Shown here: piece after piece, positions 1-12,098 of the stretch
How the letters are laid out: the number at the start of each line of letters is the position of its first letter
How positions within the stretch are numbered: position 1 is the stretch's first letter
Source of the DNA: Pyrrhoderma lamaoense
Lineage: Eukaryota; Basidiomycota; Agaricomycetes; Hymenochaetales; Hymenochaetaceae
Reading direction: 5' to 3'
DNA length: 64,000 nucleotides
NCBI GenBank assembly: GCA_002794735.1
Contig: NBAZ01000034.1
Coordinates: 62,001-126,000, forward strand
The notes under the pieces: model-generated
The model's database searches: none
What the model was told of the DNA's origin: nothing
What the model saw: only the letters and a program-made list of their open reading frames with translations
Translations under genes and position numbers: made by a program

Positions 1-375
1 AGTGTAAAGCCAGCTTCACAGGCTTCAGGACTGGATGTGTTTAGGCACCGAGCGAGTATTTACGCCGACGCCGGTTGTTTCCATGTTGATCCGTCGCCTA
101 GCGGGGCAGTCCGCCTTTGGAATCCGAGTCCTTCTTTTTATGGTATATGCAGAACCCTAGCTAATGCATATTTTGGTTTTAATGGGTTATGAAATGAAAA
201 ATAACGAAAGATATTCACCCTGAAGGCAATAAACTATAAACTGGTAGAGCTTATTGAAGAAGGAGTATTTATCCCTGACCGTCCCCAATCGCGTTCCTCC
301 TTCGCCTCCCGCGACGTCGTTATTCCCCTCCTCTTGAGCCTTGAGATTAGGCCGTCTTATCTTCGTCGTACACTG
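1..375. other. 5' flank of the first gene
   Basis: No gene is supported here. The stretch holds the upstream flank of the plus-strand gene beginning at 376. The first in-frame ATG of that gene is at 376; the open frame runs back to a TTG at 334 that would not be used as a start in a fungus. Confidence 0.5.
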
Positions 376-1822
376 ATGGCTCTCACCACCCATGCAATTG
401 CTACAGAGTCTTCGGTCACCGTGAATTCAACTTTTTCTGCTTGCTCCGCAGCTACTGTGACTGTCGGTCAACTCCCTCCAACCCGAAATGTACGCGATTC
501 TGCTGAGCGCAGTCGCCTCATTCGTTCCTCAAGAAAGCTAGGCAAGGTACTCGGTACAACCCCAGCTGTTCTCGAACATGATTCGTACTTCCCCCCTTCC
601 CTCACCGGTGCTGCCACACAAAATAGACTGGGAGACACTCAACGTAAAAGAGCCTCTGCACCACCAAGTCCCATATCTTTTGCAGCTTTCTCGGCTGCTA
701 TGGCCTCTGCGGGAGAATCCGAACTAACTCGTATAGTCTCTCGATCGTCCTCAGCCTCGGACAAAGACTCAGATTCTGATGAGAAAATTTACCACTCGCG
801 AAAAGCAAGTGCGCCCTTACCATTCTTGATCCCCTCCTTCCCAGGTATTGAAAGACACTGGGGAAAACAAATGAAGGATACTTTGAAGGGGTCTTCAGCA
901 AAAGTAAGGAAGAACAAAGATAAGGATAGTGTGAAGGACAAGGCGGAATTATCATGGAATTGCCAGCCTGTTATGTCTCTTCCTCCCGTGAAAGAGAAGG
1001 CACCTCCAGAAGAGAAACCTGGAGCCGGCCCGTCGTCTGTTTCAACAACTAAGGAAGGGGAAGGATTATCATCGGATCAGCCTCTGAGACTGACACTAGC
1101 ATCGCTACACCTGCTTCTCCGCTTACGCCTCCTCGACTGGACTACCGACTGAGGTAGAGGCGCACACGAAGTCTCCTGATCATCAATGTGCTTCACCAGT
1201 ACTCTCCGACAGCACCGAGCGTATCCACAACAATGATGATGATATAGTCTGGGAGGAAGGCTACAGGGTTTCTGAGGCTGGTCTTGATGAAGCTCGTATT
1301 CGCAAACGTCGGATGGACAAGCTAATGCGCCACCTTGGGGAATACGTACCTTCGGAACTTGTTCTCGGTACAGCGCCCCGTCGTGCCTCAACGCCTGCTG
1401 CAATTTCTGTTCCTGAAGCTTCAACACCTATTCCCAAATCCACCGTATCGCCACCGCCCGTTCCCCCTTCTCCTACATCTGTATCTATCAAGCCTGAGGT
1501 GCCACCTACAACTTCCCTGACCCGTTCTGCAAGTACCAGTGCCGGCGCAGTGGCCATAAGTCCATCTCAAGCACGAATACTCCGTCGTATCTCGGTTGTC
1601 TCCGCATCGGCGAACCGCCGCAAGCTTCGACCCCAGAGCCCTGCAAATACTGATAGGGGTTGTGCAACCGACGGCTCTGACGGTTATGCAAGCGGACCTG
1701 AACCAACGACAAAAGGCTTGGGCTTGAGTGCCTTACGCTCAAAGACCCTTCAGCTCGTGGAAGATGAGTGGACACCAGAGGCGTACGAAGATGTTGTCAC
1801 GCGACTGAGGAAACTCAAGTAA
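376..1822 (+). CDS. Ser/Pro-rich basidiomycete hypothetical protein (two frameshifts)
   Basis: Function unknown. The frame opens at ATG 376 and, allowing two single-base corrections, reaches the TAA at 1820-1822 without introns, about 482 aa. Residues 34-68 hold a conserved-looking basic patch (SAERSRLIRSSRKLGKVLG) followed by TTPAVLE. The C-terminal half has a charged stretch (RIRKRRMDKLMRHLGEYVP) and a basic RRISVVSASANRRKL segment, and ends EAYEDVVTRLRKLK. The rest is Ser/Thr/Pro-rich and probably disordered. The frame changes near 1074 (SSD to SGSASETDTS, consistent with one missing G) and near 1135 (PPR to TGLPTEVEA). Both sides keep natural composition, so I read these as sequence errors rather than decay. 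It looks like a lineage-specific regulatory or scaffold protein, but no domain identifies it. Confidence 0.6.
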
Positions 1823-2828
1823 AGATGGCATTTGGACTTCATATATCCCGTAAATTCCGTACACAACGTAAAAACGTTTACCCAAACTTTAATTCAGAAG
1901 AACAACGACTTTTTATTTGTAGCTCTCTCTTCGAATCTGCCTTGCTGAAATAAACTTTATTCCATGACTTTTCATTCTTTGTTTGTATGCTTAGTTTTAT
2001 TACTCTTTCTATGCATTATATTTTCTCTCTCTTTCCATTTCATTTAATTCATTATATTGTATAATTTACTAACATTAATACTCTCTTTAAGTTTTTCCCA
2101 AAAGCAATTTTTTTGTCTTCATGGGAAATGTTATAGTACATGGATGTATATTCTCTTCTTTTATGCCCTTCACGCTTATGCCCTCACGCTCCTTTATTTT
2201 TCATCTCTCACTTCATCAGTCCTCACATGTGTTCCTCTTAATCCTGCATCGCAATAGCTTGTCGCACTAAATCGAAGCAGTAAATAACATACTGATTTTA
2301 TTCATACATGTATTACTTAGCTACCAACTAAACTAATGTTATACGTTGCAATTGTGGCGTTCCTGAGTAAAGTCACTGAACTGATCCGTCTCATGCTCGT
2401 GTTTCACTATAAATACTGTACGGATGAAACTTAACTCATGAATATGGTAACGATCAGCAAGCAAATTGATGTCAATGTGAAATAATGCGACGGCCTCGTG
2501 CACGAAGCCAGCCTTTTTTTATTATTAAATAAGGTTTATGTACATGTACTGTATACATCCATGATCTTAGACATAAGAAAAATGTGCTAGCGCTACACGA
2601 ATATAATATAGGTAGAGAAAACGGACTAAGGAAACAATAAAAAGAGAAAAAGAGAAAGAATAGAACAGAAAATGTATCCATGGGAACAAAAAGCTAGGAT
2701 GAAGGAGTGATAGAGTGATAGAAAAAATGATGTGATTGAACAGTGTGTAACTGAGAAGAGATCGAAAGAAAGGGTAAAAAAAAGAAATTCAGGAACCACA
2801 AGCGTCTTCGGGGCGGCGACTCTGTTCA
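1823..2828. other. Convergent intergenic region
   Basis: This lies between the 3' ends of two convergent genes. It is AT-rich with pyrimidine-rich and purine-rich tracts. The open frames here are low-complexity read-throughs; nothing else is supported. Confidence 0.5.
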
Positions 2829-4377
2829 TCAACTAATACTACCCTCTCTTGCTTGATGGTTTTTCAAAAGATGATTTATCCAACCATAGAATGATTGATA
2901 CTTCTTGCGACATTCTGGTCGGTTATGTTTGTCAGGGCAGTATATCGTGACTTTGTTGATCACTTGTATTCTGTTTCCTCTTCTGTGTGTACGTGGTTCT
3001 CTAGGGATTGCTTGGACATCTGGGTCTGTACATACATCCTTATGGGCGCTGATCGCTTCTGTTGTTGCAGCCATAACAGATGAATCGAAAGGACATATAA
3101 CCTGGTTTCTTGGATTAGAGCTGCTTTCCGCAGCAGAGGATGCAGGGGAATGTGCTAAATCTAATTCCGAATCGAAAGGTGATCAGATATTTGATGTAGT
3201 TTGAAAAAACAAGGAAGGTGAAACGGAATATCAAAACGGGAAAGGGGAAAAGACAAGACGTTAGACGGATAGTTACCTATTTGACTTGTGTAATTCTGCC
3301 ATTGAGGAGCCTCACATGTAACGCCTTTTGATGAGGATTGGTTTTGTGGAGAGATATGAATAAATTGTCCAAAACTCGGGGAATGGGTGTGATCCGGAAA
3401 CGATGTAGTCGAGGACGGCGGCCCTGGTGATGTATTGAGTGAACTATCTCATTTTTGTTAATCAAGATTTCTATTTTGAAATTCCGCAAAAGCTACTGAA
3501 TGAGTTAGCATACCTGTCAATAGTCGAAACATGAAGATCTGATGGAGGTGTTTCTGGTGGTTGATCTAGGAAAAGACCTTCTGGACAAGGGATATAACTA
3601 TGAAAAGCAGTTTTGAGATCAAGGGATCTATGTCATAATATCTCAGTGTAAGAAGGAACTTACGGAAAGCGTTCTCCATTCGGGCCTTCGATGAAGTTGG
3701 GTAGGTTCGCAGATGCTGCGAGATGTGCATTACTAGGTGCGTAGTGAGTATGGATATTTCCCGTCAAGTTAGTCGAGCTTACAAAGTTCCGTGGTATGGG
3801 TAGAGTCTTCAGGAATAATAGGGGGTAGGGAACTGGGGGACACGTCTTGCATGGTATCATCAATAGACAATAAGATGAGCCCTGTGGGCAGCATGCAGGC
3901 ATGTATCTACGCCCAGAACTCACAGCTACTATTTACAGCAGAGTTTGCACTAAAAAAGACAATATGCCGTTAGATTATAGGGAATACGTTAAAAAGACAA
4001 GGCGTACGCTTGGGGTCCAAAATAATTATCGTAAGAATGTGGACCACCCAAGGGTGTTATATTTGGATCGCCGAACCAACTATTAACCAACCTATGAATA
4101 AGCCAATGCTATTAGGGGAGGTCGCCTCTCGACATTGATATCAAACATACTGCGGCGTTTCTCTTCGAGAAACGAGATGGAAGTGATGCTCTACACTGTT
4201 TGGTACATTGGGGTATCTAGATTTGAGGAATGAAATTTCCGGATTCGGAAGCTTAAAACCTTAATCAAAATGATATGTCTCATACCTTCTCGGCTGGAAA
4301 GAGTAGGGATCCGACACGGGAGTAGTAGTTTCTTTCAGGAATACTGTGCGGGGGGCTATTTCATTATCATCGTCCAT
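2829..4377 (-). CDS. Hypothetical protein with C-terminal C2H2-like zinc finger, nine exons
   Basis: A complete spliced model (333 aa) can be built on the minus strand: exons 4286-4377, 4151-4216, 4008-4091, 3924-3949, 3783-3881, 3664-3715, 3514-3597, 3277-3443 and 2829-3160. All junctions are GT-AG and all phases close (1002 nt). It starts MDDDNEIAPRTVFLKE at ATG 4377. Exon 4 is only 26 nt and the following intron only 42 nt (GTGAGT...CCCACAG). The middle is Ser/Pro/Thr-rich and probably disordered. The C-terminus carries a possible zinc finger, C-x8-C-x12-H-x4-H, inside IYCPDKHNRPECRKKYQSFY and GWINHLLKNH. A DNA- or RNA-binding role is possible but unproven. The donor of exon 3 could be either of two nearby GTs; I chose GTACGC. 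The gene is convergent with the upstream plus-strand gene. Confidence 0.7.
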
Positions 4378-6160
4378 ACCTCGTCATGAAGAAGCCTTTA
4401 ATAATCTTGTGGGGCACAGATGTTGAGCACTGTACCCCAGGAGATAGAGCTCTGCTTTTATTTGGATCCGTGAGCAGTGGCCGTGCATTACGATATGGCA
4501 GCAGTGTTGATCCTTCAAGGATACTTGAGTTTAGACCTGACTCAGAAAAAAAAATAGACAAAGCACGAAACTCAGATCTTGCCAAAATATCATATCACTT
4601 TCTAAACTTAGAAGCAGAAATAATTACGATTCGGATCGTGCACAGTCTAGCAATGAGGGTTGAGAACACATTTGCCAAATAATCTTCCCCTGACTTAACA
4701 CCGAGAAAGACTTTGGAAAGACAGGGGCTGTTCAAGTTGGCTTAAGCGATGGCACCGTGGGGAAAAATATACAACACTTCCTGTTTTGGGTTGTCAACCG
4801 TAAGTAGAATCAAAAGCCCAAGTAACCAGTAAGGTAGGTCTATCCATGGATCAGATATCAAAATCACCTTGTTTGACTATGACTTCCGGTGCCATTCCTA
4901 AAATGAGGTAACATAATCCGTAGAAAGTTGATGGACATTAAGTATCTGAGATTGCGATTATTAAAGTCCAGACCTGTGAGAGCGTCATTCTCGTCGCTAA
5001 ATCTTCAATTTCAACTTTCTCCGTTGCTCTATTTTGAGATAGCAGTGCAAACAATTTTCGCGGATGGCTATCGACGATAGGTGACCAAACTAAGTACTGG
5101 CGTATACAGCCTCCGCTAAGATTACCGAGGAGAAATTCACTGCTTATGTAGTAGCTGTGTTATTTTTGCAGGTGCTTTACAGACAGAGTTTCTAGGAGCC
5201 AGCGTCTAGTTAAATTTAAAATGGAAGTATTACTAGGTTATTGTTTGGAGCTAAGCTATCTCCTGAACTAGGACTTGACTGAGCAATTAGTTGCTACAGG
5301 AACTTAATTTCAAATTAGGTTATTTTTCTCTAATGCCTAGGAGGATGTACGGGAAACCAGGGATTACGGAGACCAAATACGCGATCCACATCACATTGAT
5401 GCAAAAGAATACATGACTAAACTCTGTGCTTAGATAAGTCTCTCACGTCCGTTCCGTCCAACTTTTCACAGTTACCCTTTTTTATGAATTCAACATCTTA
5501 TCACTGTTGTGCTCGTCACAGTAATACTATCCACATAACAGAACTGTATCGTCATTATTACTTATCGATATGGGCTTTTGAACGAAAATAATTAAAAGAA
5601 CAAGAAATGCTGATGGGCAGATTATCATGACCAGCACCTTTTCATGTTGCGAACCCCACATTGCTGAAGCCCCATACTGAATGCTTTCATAATTGAAGCG
5701 ATTACGTACTAAGTCAGGCACGACGGATGTTGACCACAACAACCGTATTTCGAGAAGTTCTGATAGACTATCTAGACGTTCAATGGTTGCGCGTCCCGCA
5801 CGCCTCCTTTTTTCGGCCTTATTTCGCCAAAGAATAATTTTTCGACCGTTAATGCAACCCCCTCCGGCTGCCACTATCTGATGCTAAAAGCTCTAGATGA
5901 AATACAGATCAGTTCCCTCGACTTTTCTTTCCTGCAGATAGAAGCATGTCTTACTCTTAACCGAATCACAAGTATGTTTTCAGGACGCAACTTGTGTTAA
6001 ATAAACTTGGTTTGCAAATCCTTGCCGAGATTGCTGATGGAATTATGGACACGTCCTTATATGTGACAAGTATGTCTCCGTCTGCACGTGTTGGCGAATA
6101 TAAATGAGGGGGCATCGAATGTGTTGGGGTACTCATTCGCTATCTAACACTTTTTCAATC
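4378..6160. other. Intergenic region upstream of two divergent genes
   Basis: About 1.8 kb separates the starts of the minus-strand zinc-finger gene (4377) and the plus-strand reductase (6161). Open frames at 4386-4682 (+) and 5527-5874 (-) have no recognisable domain or splice support. I see promoter sequence only near the right end. Confidence 0.45.
6099..6105 (+). promoter_or_regulatory. TATA box of the 6161 reductase
   Basis: TATAAAT lies 56-62 nt upstream of the ATG at 6161. Similar elements at comparable distance precede the other reductases, so an inducible TATA-type promoter is likely. Confidence 0.5.
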
Positions 6161-7552
6161 ATGCCTACTATCGCTCCTGGCCAAAAAGTTCTTGTCACTG
6201 GTGCCAACGGTTTCATCGCCGTTTGGGTTGTACGCACCTTCCTTGAGAAGGGCTACGCCGTCCGAGGTACCGTACGCTCTGAGAGCAAAGCTCAGCACAT
6301 CAGAAAACTCTTCGAATCCTATGGGGACAAATTCGAAGTTGTGATCGTTCCAGATATCGCTGCAGTACGTTTTCATACCTCTTCATACCTCCTTACTTGG
6401 AGCTCAAGATAGTCTTTAGCCAGGAGCATTCGATGCTGCTGTTGTAGGCGTCGATGCAATTGCACACACTGCCAGCCCCTTCCATCTTGCTGCTGATGAT
6501 CCAAAGGGTACTGTCTATGCTACTTTTCATGTTAAGATTAAGATTTCTAACTTAGATTAGATATGCTTGACCCTGCTGTCAAGGGAACAACCGGTGTCAT
6601 GGAAAGCGCGCTCAAGCATGGGTAAGCGTAAATCTTATTTTGATTCCTGTGCGATGCCCTTAAAATTCTGGCGACAGTGGCTCGAAGATCAAGCGTATCG
6701 TGATTCTCGCCTCGAGTACCTGCGTTGCTAACCTCCCCGACACGGGTCTCCTCGATGAGAGTGTTTGGAATGAATCCAGTGTCAAGGCCATTGAAGAGAA
6801 AGGCCGTGAAGCCGCACAAACTGACAAGTACTGTGCTGCAAAGACCTTGGCTGAAAAGGTCGGGTTTAAAAAGAGTTTCAATGTAACAACCTGGAATTAA
6901 TCTCGCTTTTAACAGCTGCTTGGGAGTTCATGGACAAGAACAAATCAGCTCTTTCTTGGGATCTCGTGACAATCCAACCTCCTTACGTATGAATCCTTTA
7001 CTTCCTTGCGGCCACACTGATTCTAATTTTACTTCTTTCCTGAATTAGGTTTTTGGTCCCTTACTCCACGAAATTTCAAGTATCGACACTATCAACACTT
7101 CAATGAAGTTTTGGTATGATGCCGTTGTTGGACACCTCTTCCCTCCTGAGATGGCATTGAATGGAAGCCAAAGCTGGATCGACGTTCGTGATGTCGCTCT
7201 TGCCCATGTTCGTGCTCTTGAGGTTGAAGAGGCTGGTGGAAAGCGATTTATTTGCACCGCCGGACCGTTCTTATGGCAAGATTTATGTATGTTCTCTTAT
7301 CTTTCTTTTGAAGCAACATTTTAAACTGATTGGCATCTGAACTAAATAGACGATGCCGCAAATGCACATGAGAAAGGCCTTGCTCCTCTTGGAACTCCAG
7401 GAGCAGGGAAGACATACAAGCACAACCAAATCTTCGTTACGAAGAGGGCAGAGGAGATTCTCGGCATGAAGTGGACCGACTTAAACACCACTTGCAGGGA
7501 TATTATTGAGGACTTCAAGAGCAGGGGTTGGATTCCTGCTGCGAAGGCGTAG
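6161..7552 (+). CDS. NAD(P)-dependent aldehyde/ketone reductase, extended SDR (GRE2-like), copy 1
   Basis: Extended short-chain dehydrogenase/reductase of the GRE2/dihydroflavonol-4-reductase type, about 348 aa, probably a cytosolic NADPH-dependent carbonyl reductase with unknown substrate. Exons: 6161-6364, 6420-6507, 6561-6621, 6678-6858, 6916-6986, 7049-7286, 7350-7552. The N-terminus MPTIAPGQKVLVTGANGFIA gives the Rossmann glycine motif. DKYCAAKTLAEK supplies the YxxxK catalytic pair, with Ser/Thr in ILASSTC just before it. WIDVRDVALAHV is the family's conserved segment. Start 6161 matches the MPAV starts of the paralogues, although an in-frame ATG lies at 6104. Compared with the paralogues it has an extra intron inside the first exon (after PDIAA) and another after QPPY. 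At 6858 the splice phase is off by one, as if one G were missing. Confidence 0.85.
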
Positions 7553-8534
7553 AGAAATAAAATCAATCATCCTGTACAAATTAGAATTCGGATTTTTTGC
7601 GGTAGTTGCAACTTTGTATAACAACAGTCTTCATGGCATATAACGAGCTTGTTTCGCGACGATATAGATTACGTTTTAAGGGATGAGAAAAGAAGTCAGT
7701 ATTCTTAGAGTAAACGGATTTTTTTGGGGGGAGGGTGTTGTAAACCCTTCCTATTTCAACTGAAAGCCAGAATCTTAAAGACCATTTTAATACCTAAACA
7801 ATAGTCTATGATAGGAGATGGCACTCATATATTCCTCAAGATTGTATGCTGCATTGTCATTGAGTTATTTAACAATACCATAAGATTCTCAGCATAGAGT
7901 GGACATCACCGATTGTCCGTAATTCTATGATACCTCGGTGATGGAGACATGTTCGCGATATGTAATTTGAGCAATTTTAGGTATTGCTTCGTATTTGAAG
8001 ATGCTGTTCGACTTCTATCGATTGATCGCTTAGGGTTCGCGTACTTGTTGTGCATATGAGCTCTCATCTAGTTCTCTTTGTGTCATTCCCAATCCTCAAG
8101 GATCAAGTAATCCGAAGCAAACCCCAAATTATACTTTAGGTAATTGATGAATGTCTGACCCCTTTGTCTCTACCAAGAAGATCGAGAGTTAGGTGAATAG
8201 GTACGGGGATATACATATTGTTGATTCGAATTACTGTCGCTAGAGTCTGAGAAGGTAGATTGTAGGAAAGCATGAAATAAACTTATATAACGATTGTATG
8301 GCCGTTCATGGCCTAGATCAAACCAGAGGAGCAAGGACTTCTAAGCGGGCAAAGGCTAAGTCCACATTTTGATGTAAGGATCATTGAAAAATGTGAAAAA
8401 CTATGTTTCATATCGTATATTATGAAATTCGCATGTAGATGTAGCATCTGTTGGAAGCGCCGATCAGGAATGATATCATCATGTGACTAACTGACACCTC
8501 TCTCCTCTCGGCCAGCGGTAGTTTCAACCTCGAG
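7553..8534. other. Intergenic region
   Basis: AT-rich spacer of about 1 kb between two plus-strand genes. It includes a T/G run near 7720-7740. No gene or clear element is supported. Confidence 0.5.
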
Positions 8535-9612
8535 ATGTCCTCCATTCCGCCATCTGATGCCTCCTCATCAACAACGCATCTATCATACTACACACCTACA
8601 AGTAAAGATGAATCAGAGACGAATAGTCCTCCACCTCCCGCTCCTTTACCTTCAAGCGAACTGAGCAAGAATAGATTATACGTTGGTGGCCTACATCCTA
8701 CAGTTGATGAGTGAGTACTACTCGCTTGAAGATATTCGTTTTCAGTATTTCTGCAGTTAAAATCCAAACTATACATCACAAAATAAAGCCTTGCTACCAA
8801 ATCTCTGACGCTGACATTAGGTACGCGTTCCTGCAGGTTTTTAACAAGTTCGGTAAAATCACAAAACTAGACTTCCTTTTCCATAAGGGTGGTCCCAGTA
8901 AAGGCAAGCCTCGTGGATACGCCTTCGTTGAATATAAGAATGAAGAGGTATGACTCAGAATATACTATAAAATACATGCAGCTCCTTATATCATGAGAAT
9001 AGGATGCTCTGAAAGCACTTGTTAATGCACATGATAAACTCTTGCGGGAAAGAAACTTGTTGTAACATATGCCAATCAAGCACCGATGTATGATAACACG
9101 AGCACTGGTCCCGGGAAGCATCACAAACGTGGAGAAATACAGCGCCCAACTGCACTATCCCTCTAAAATCTACGTCTCATGCGAAAAAGTTAGTACCAAA
9201 GCTTTCTTTCCTTGTATGTCCTATGTGTACTTATATGTATTGCTGCAGGACTGAAGATAAGATTGCTGCGATGGAGGCTAAGCTCCGACAAATGGAAAAA
9301 GATGATGTACCCTCGTCTTCGGCACTTCCGACACATCCGTCTCTTCCACTAAAACCACCTCCAGAGCTAATGAAAGATCCTGACACACCAAATCCACCCA
9401 TTTCAAATCTTCCTTCTTCGACTAGCTCAGATCCGATTGGACGTCATAATAAAAAGGCCATAAACTCACTTTCAAATACCACAAAAACAACGAAATCAAA
9501 GCCCACAGGAATCTTTGCGTCTGGTTCCAGTAGTAAGCTCGGGAAAAAGCCGACTATTGAAGAGCTTATGAAGGCAAAAAAACTTGGGAATTCCGGAAGT
9601 TTCATGAAGTAA
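8535..9612 (+). CDS. RBM18-like RNA-binding protein (one RRM)
   Basis: Single RNA-recognition-motif protein resembling RBM18. Exons: 8535-8710, 8821-8947, 9003-9188, 9249-9612. After a Ser/Pro-rich leader comes RNP2 (RLYVGGLHPTV), then VFNKFGKITKLDFLFHK, then RNP1 (KPRGYAFVEY), and the end of the fold KLVVTYA. The FDFLFHK-type strand and GxPRGY motif are characteristic of RBM18. The C-terminal part has a short helical stretch (IAAMEAKLRQMEKDD), a Ser/Pro/Lys-rich linker and a conserved-looking end (KKPTIEELMKAKKL). Exon 3 contains two one-base losses, near 9044 (KLLAGKKLVV) and near 9150 (PTATIPLKSTSHAKK). Both flanking frames are good and this is a conserved housekeeping-type family, so sequence error is likelier than pseudogenisation. 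Confidence 0.8.
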
Positions 9613-9826
9613 TGATTACTCGTTCTCATGCCTACACTTGTTCGTCGCGTTAAGTTATCTTCATCTCGCTACGCTCTACCATTTGTCTTGTTTTTTTTCG
9701 GGTTTCTCAAAATCATTCATGGCTAATTTATAATGTTCCAAATATCAATATGTATTAATAACAGATCATGAGATATAGTAAAACGCAAATTCTCCTTATA
9801 AATAGTAGAGCATAACAAAGTATTAT

Positions 9827-11210
9827 TTAAGCTGAGGAAGAAGGTGGAGCTCCGCCAGAGTTAGAGTTACTGTTTGCAACGCCACCGTTTTCTGTCAGAG
9901 TTGCAGCAGCACTGACGGTGAATGACGCAGTGGTATCGATTCCGAAGGAGATCCACGCGAGTATTCCATCTTCCACACTATCGCCTAAGAGTACATATTC
10001 CATTACAGGGTCGATTGTGCCTGCCTCATCAGAAAGGATACCGTCTTCATCATTAGTCGTAAGTTCTTGGGTATTGGTGTTATATGGAGAGACAGCTTCC
10101 ACACTAGTAATCAAATCCTGATCAAAGAACAGCTGTCCGACGTGTGAAATCGTTCCACCGGTATAGGTATCGTTATCATTCAGAGTACCATCGGTCTGGT
10201 GAGCCATGATGTGGATGTGCGTCGCTCTGCTCAGATAGTGACCTGGAAAGATTGTAACAAACTGAGCTACACCCTCATCGGAAGTTTGCTGAATTCCTCT
10301 AAGTGCTGTTGTGTTCTATCATCATTATCCATGAACTTGGTTAACATAATATAGCGATATACGAGACTTTTGAACATACAATGTTAGAAGCATCTTCGGT
10401 TCCATCGCCATTGCCACTGGCAACGACACCACTGTAGACACCAGTTGCATTCGCTATGATAACCAGAGTAAGTCATACACTATCGACCAAGTTAGATACT
10501 ATTCCTCACCGTGCCAGAAGTCCAGGTATATCCCAGTAGCAGGCTCACAACTGTTGACCTAATCAATCTAATTAGCATAATGAAGACTAAGGTCAATCAC
10601 CATCCTTACATCAATCAATTCAACATCAGCGTATAGAGTGACACCTTCCTGATCTTCACGCAGATCCTCCCGAATCAACTCTCCATTTACCACTGAAAGT
10701 AAGGATTTAGCCTTATATACATACTTATTATTCGAAGCAACATACGGTATGGGCCCTCTGTTGTCACTGGTCCAAGAACACATGAAGTATTACCATCGAA
10801 TAAGGTGGAAGGGTCCGAATCACTGGCTAAGCCAGTTTTATCAGAGTGGTGGGAGGTATTCAATACCGTCCCAAGGTCCCGCTTCTTCAAGAAGGGTACA
10901 TCTTGGTTATAATATAATAAACAATAAGCAAAAGCAGTATCATACAACACATAGAGGATATTACCAGACAAGAGACCAAGCTCTCTACGAGCACGCAACG
11001 CAAGGGCTTCTCGTCGAGCTACAGCTCTTTCAAAGACTCCTCCCGAGCACGGAGTTTATCTTGACAGTTAGCAAGTGATCGACGAGCGTTGTACTGGAAC
11101 TCTGCACGTTTGATCAATTCTGCCTCCGAAAGATTTTCAGGGTGAGCTATGACTACACTCGAGAGTAGAGTTGCGACAAGGATAGAGCAAAGAGCAAAGA
11201 GCTTAGCCAT
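9827..11210 (-). CDS. Secreted intradiol ring-cleavage dioxygenase
   Basis: Extracellular intradiol dioxygenase (protocatechuate 3,4-dioxygenase-like fold), about 365 aa, predicted to cleave catechol-type aromatic rings ortho to the hydroxyls using non-haem Fe(III). Exons: 10965-11210, 10746-10901, 10610-10692, 10510-10558, 10380-10453, 9827-10315. The signal peptide is MAKLFALCSILVATLLSSVV. Then come a basic propeptide-like helix, VTTEGPY, LDFWHANATGVYSG and PGHYLSRATHIHIM. Those segments supply the two iron-ligand Tyr (GVY, GHY) and two His (HIH) of the family. The C-terminal half (HVGQLFFDQDLI, PVMEYVLLGD, GILAWISFGID) matches fungal secreted members, followed by a Ser/Asn/Gly tail. One base appears missing near 11030 (RAREGVFERAVARR). 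Its adult substrate could be lignin- or host-derived phenolics, which is inference. Confidence 0.87.
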
Positions 11211-12098
11211 TGTATAGAGAAGGAAAAAAGTGCTGTTGATAGTATTTTGAAGCACACTAAACTTGCTCCATTTTATATCTACTTTCAAAATCACTACACA
11301 AGAGAATCTCAAAAGTATCCGTCGTATTCTGAAATGGCACAATCCAAAGCCAAGCCAAGGTATGATATGATACGACCAATCAGCATCTAGGTATTAATGT
11401 ACTTCGATGTCCTCGGGAACGACGGAAGAATTCAAACTGCGCTTCTATAGCTTCACAAAAGACTCCTTGTAGATTGCCAGCTAACATGCAGCAACCGGTA
11501 TTGATGAATTCTCAACAAATAGAGGTCCTGTGGTTTGTAAAGTTGAGGCGCGGCACCCGTGAAGACTCTGCGCAGGCGTTTTGAATCACCCTCAGATCGG
11601 TTAACTAGCTAAGCGTAAGAACCAGCATGGCTTGGCATTGCGTAGAACTTCAACGTTGAGGCTCGAAATGACAACTGAAATACTTACGTTCGGAACTGCG
11701 GAGAATTCGGAAGCCGTTCAAAACATATACCTAGGCATGAAAAGGCGTACAAGAAAACGTAGTTCTTATTATTTTTCTTTGATGTTTTCTGAACATCAAA
11801 GTTAGTCTTTAGTCTTGAATCTTCACATACCTTAATAACGTTTAAATCAGCCATTGAATTTTTAGAGCTGCATTGCAGGTATCAAGCATCTCAATAAGAC
11901 AGTTCTGAAATATGTAGATTCTCGGACGAGATAGATGAACTGGATCTTCTAGCTTGCACAGATCTTACTCAGCTTTCTAAAGTAGGCATATATCGTGGAG
12001 CATGCTCATAGATAGTACAAGTGGGTGGCATTATGTATAAAAAACATACATGCATAGACAGAGAAAGATAAAAATGCAACAGAACCCTTCGCTCGATT
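11211..12098. other. Intergenic region
   Basis: About 0.9 kb lies between the start of the dioxygenase and the 3' end of the ribosomal protein gene, both on the minus strand. It should contain the dioxygenase promoter. Nothing else is supported. Confidence 0.45.

Noticed and set aside
4386..4682. 98-codon open frame (+) opposite the start of the nine-exon gene
   Set aside because: It begins 9 nt from the divergent ATG with no room for a promoter and has no recognisable domain.
5527..5874. 115-codon open frame (-)
   Set aside because: No recognised family, no splice support; composition compatible with chance.
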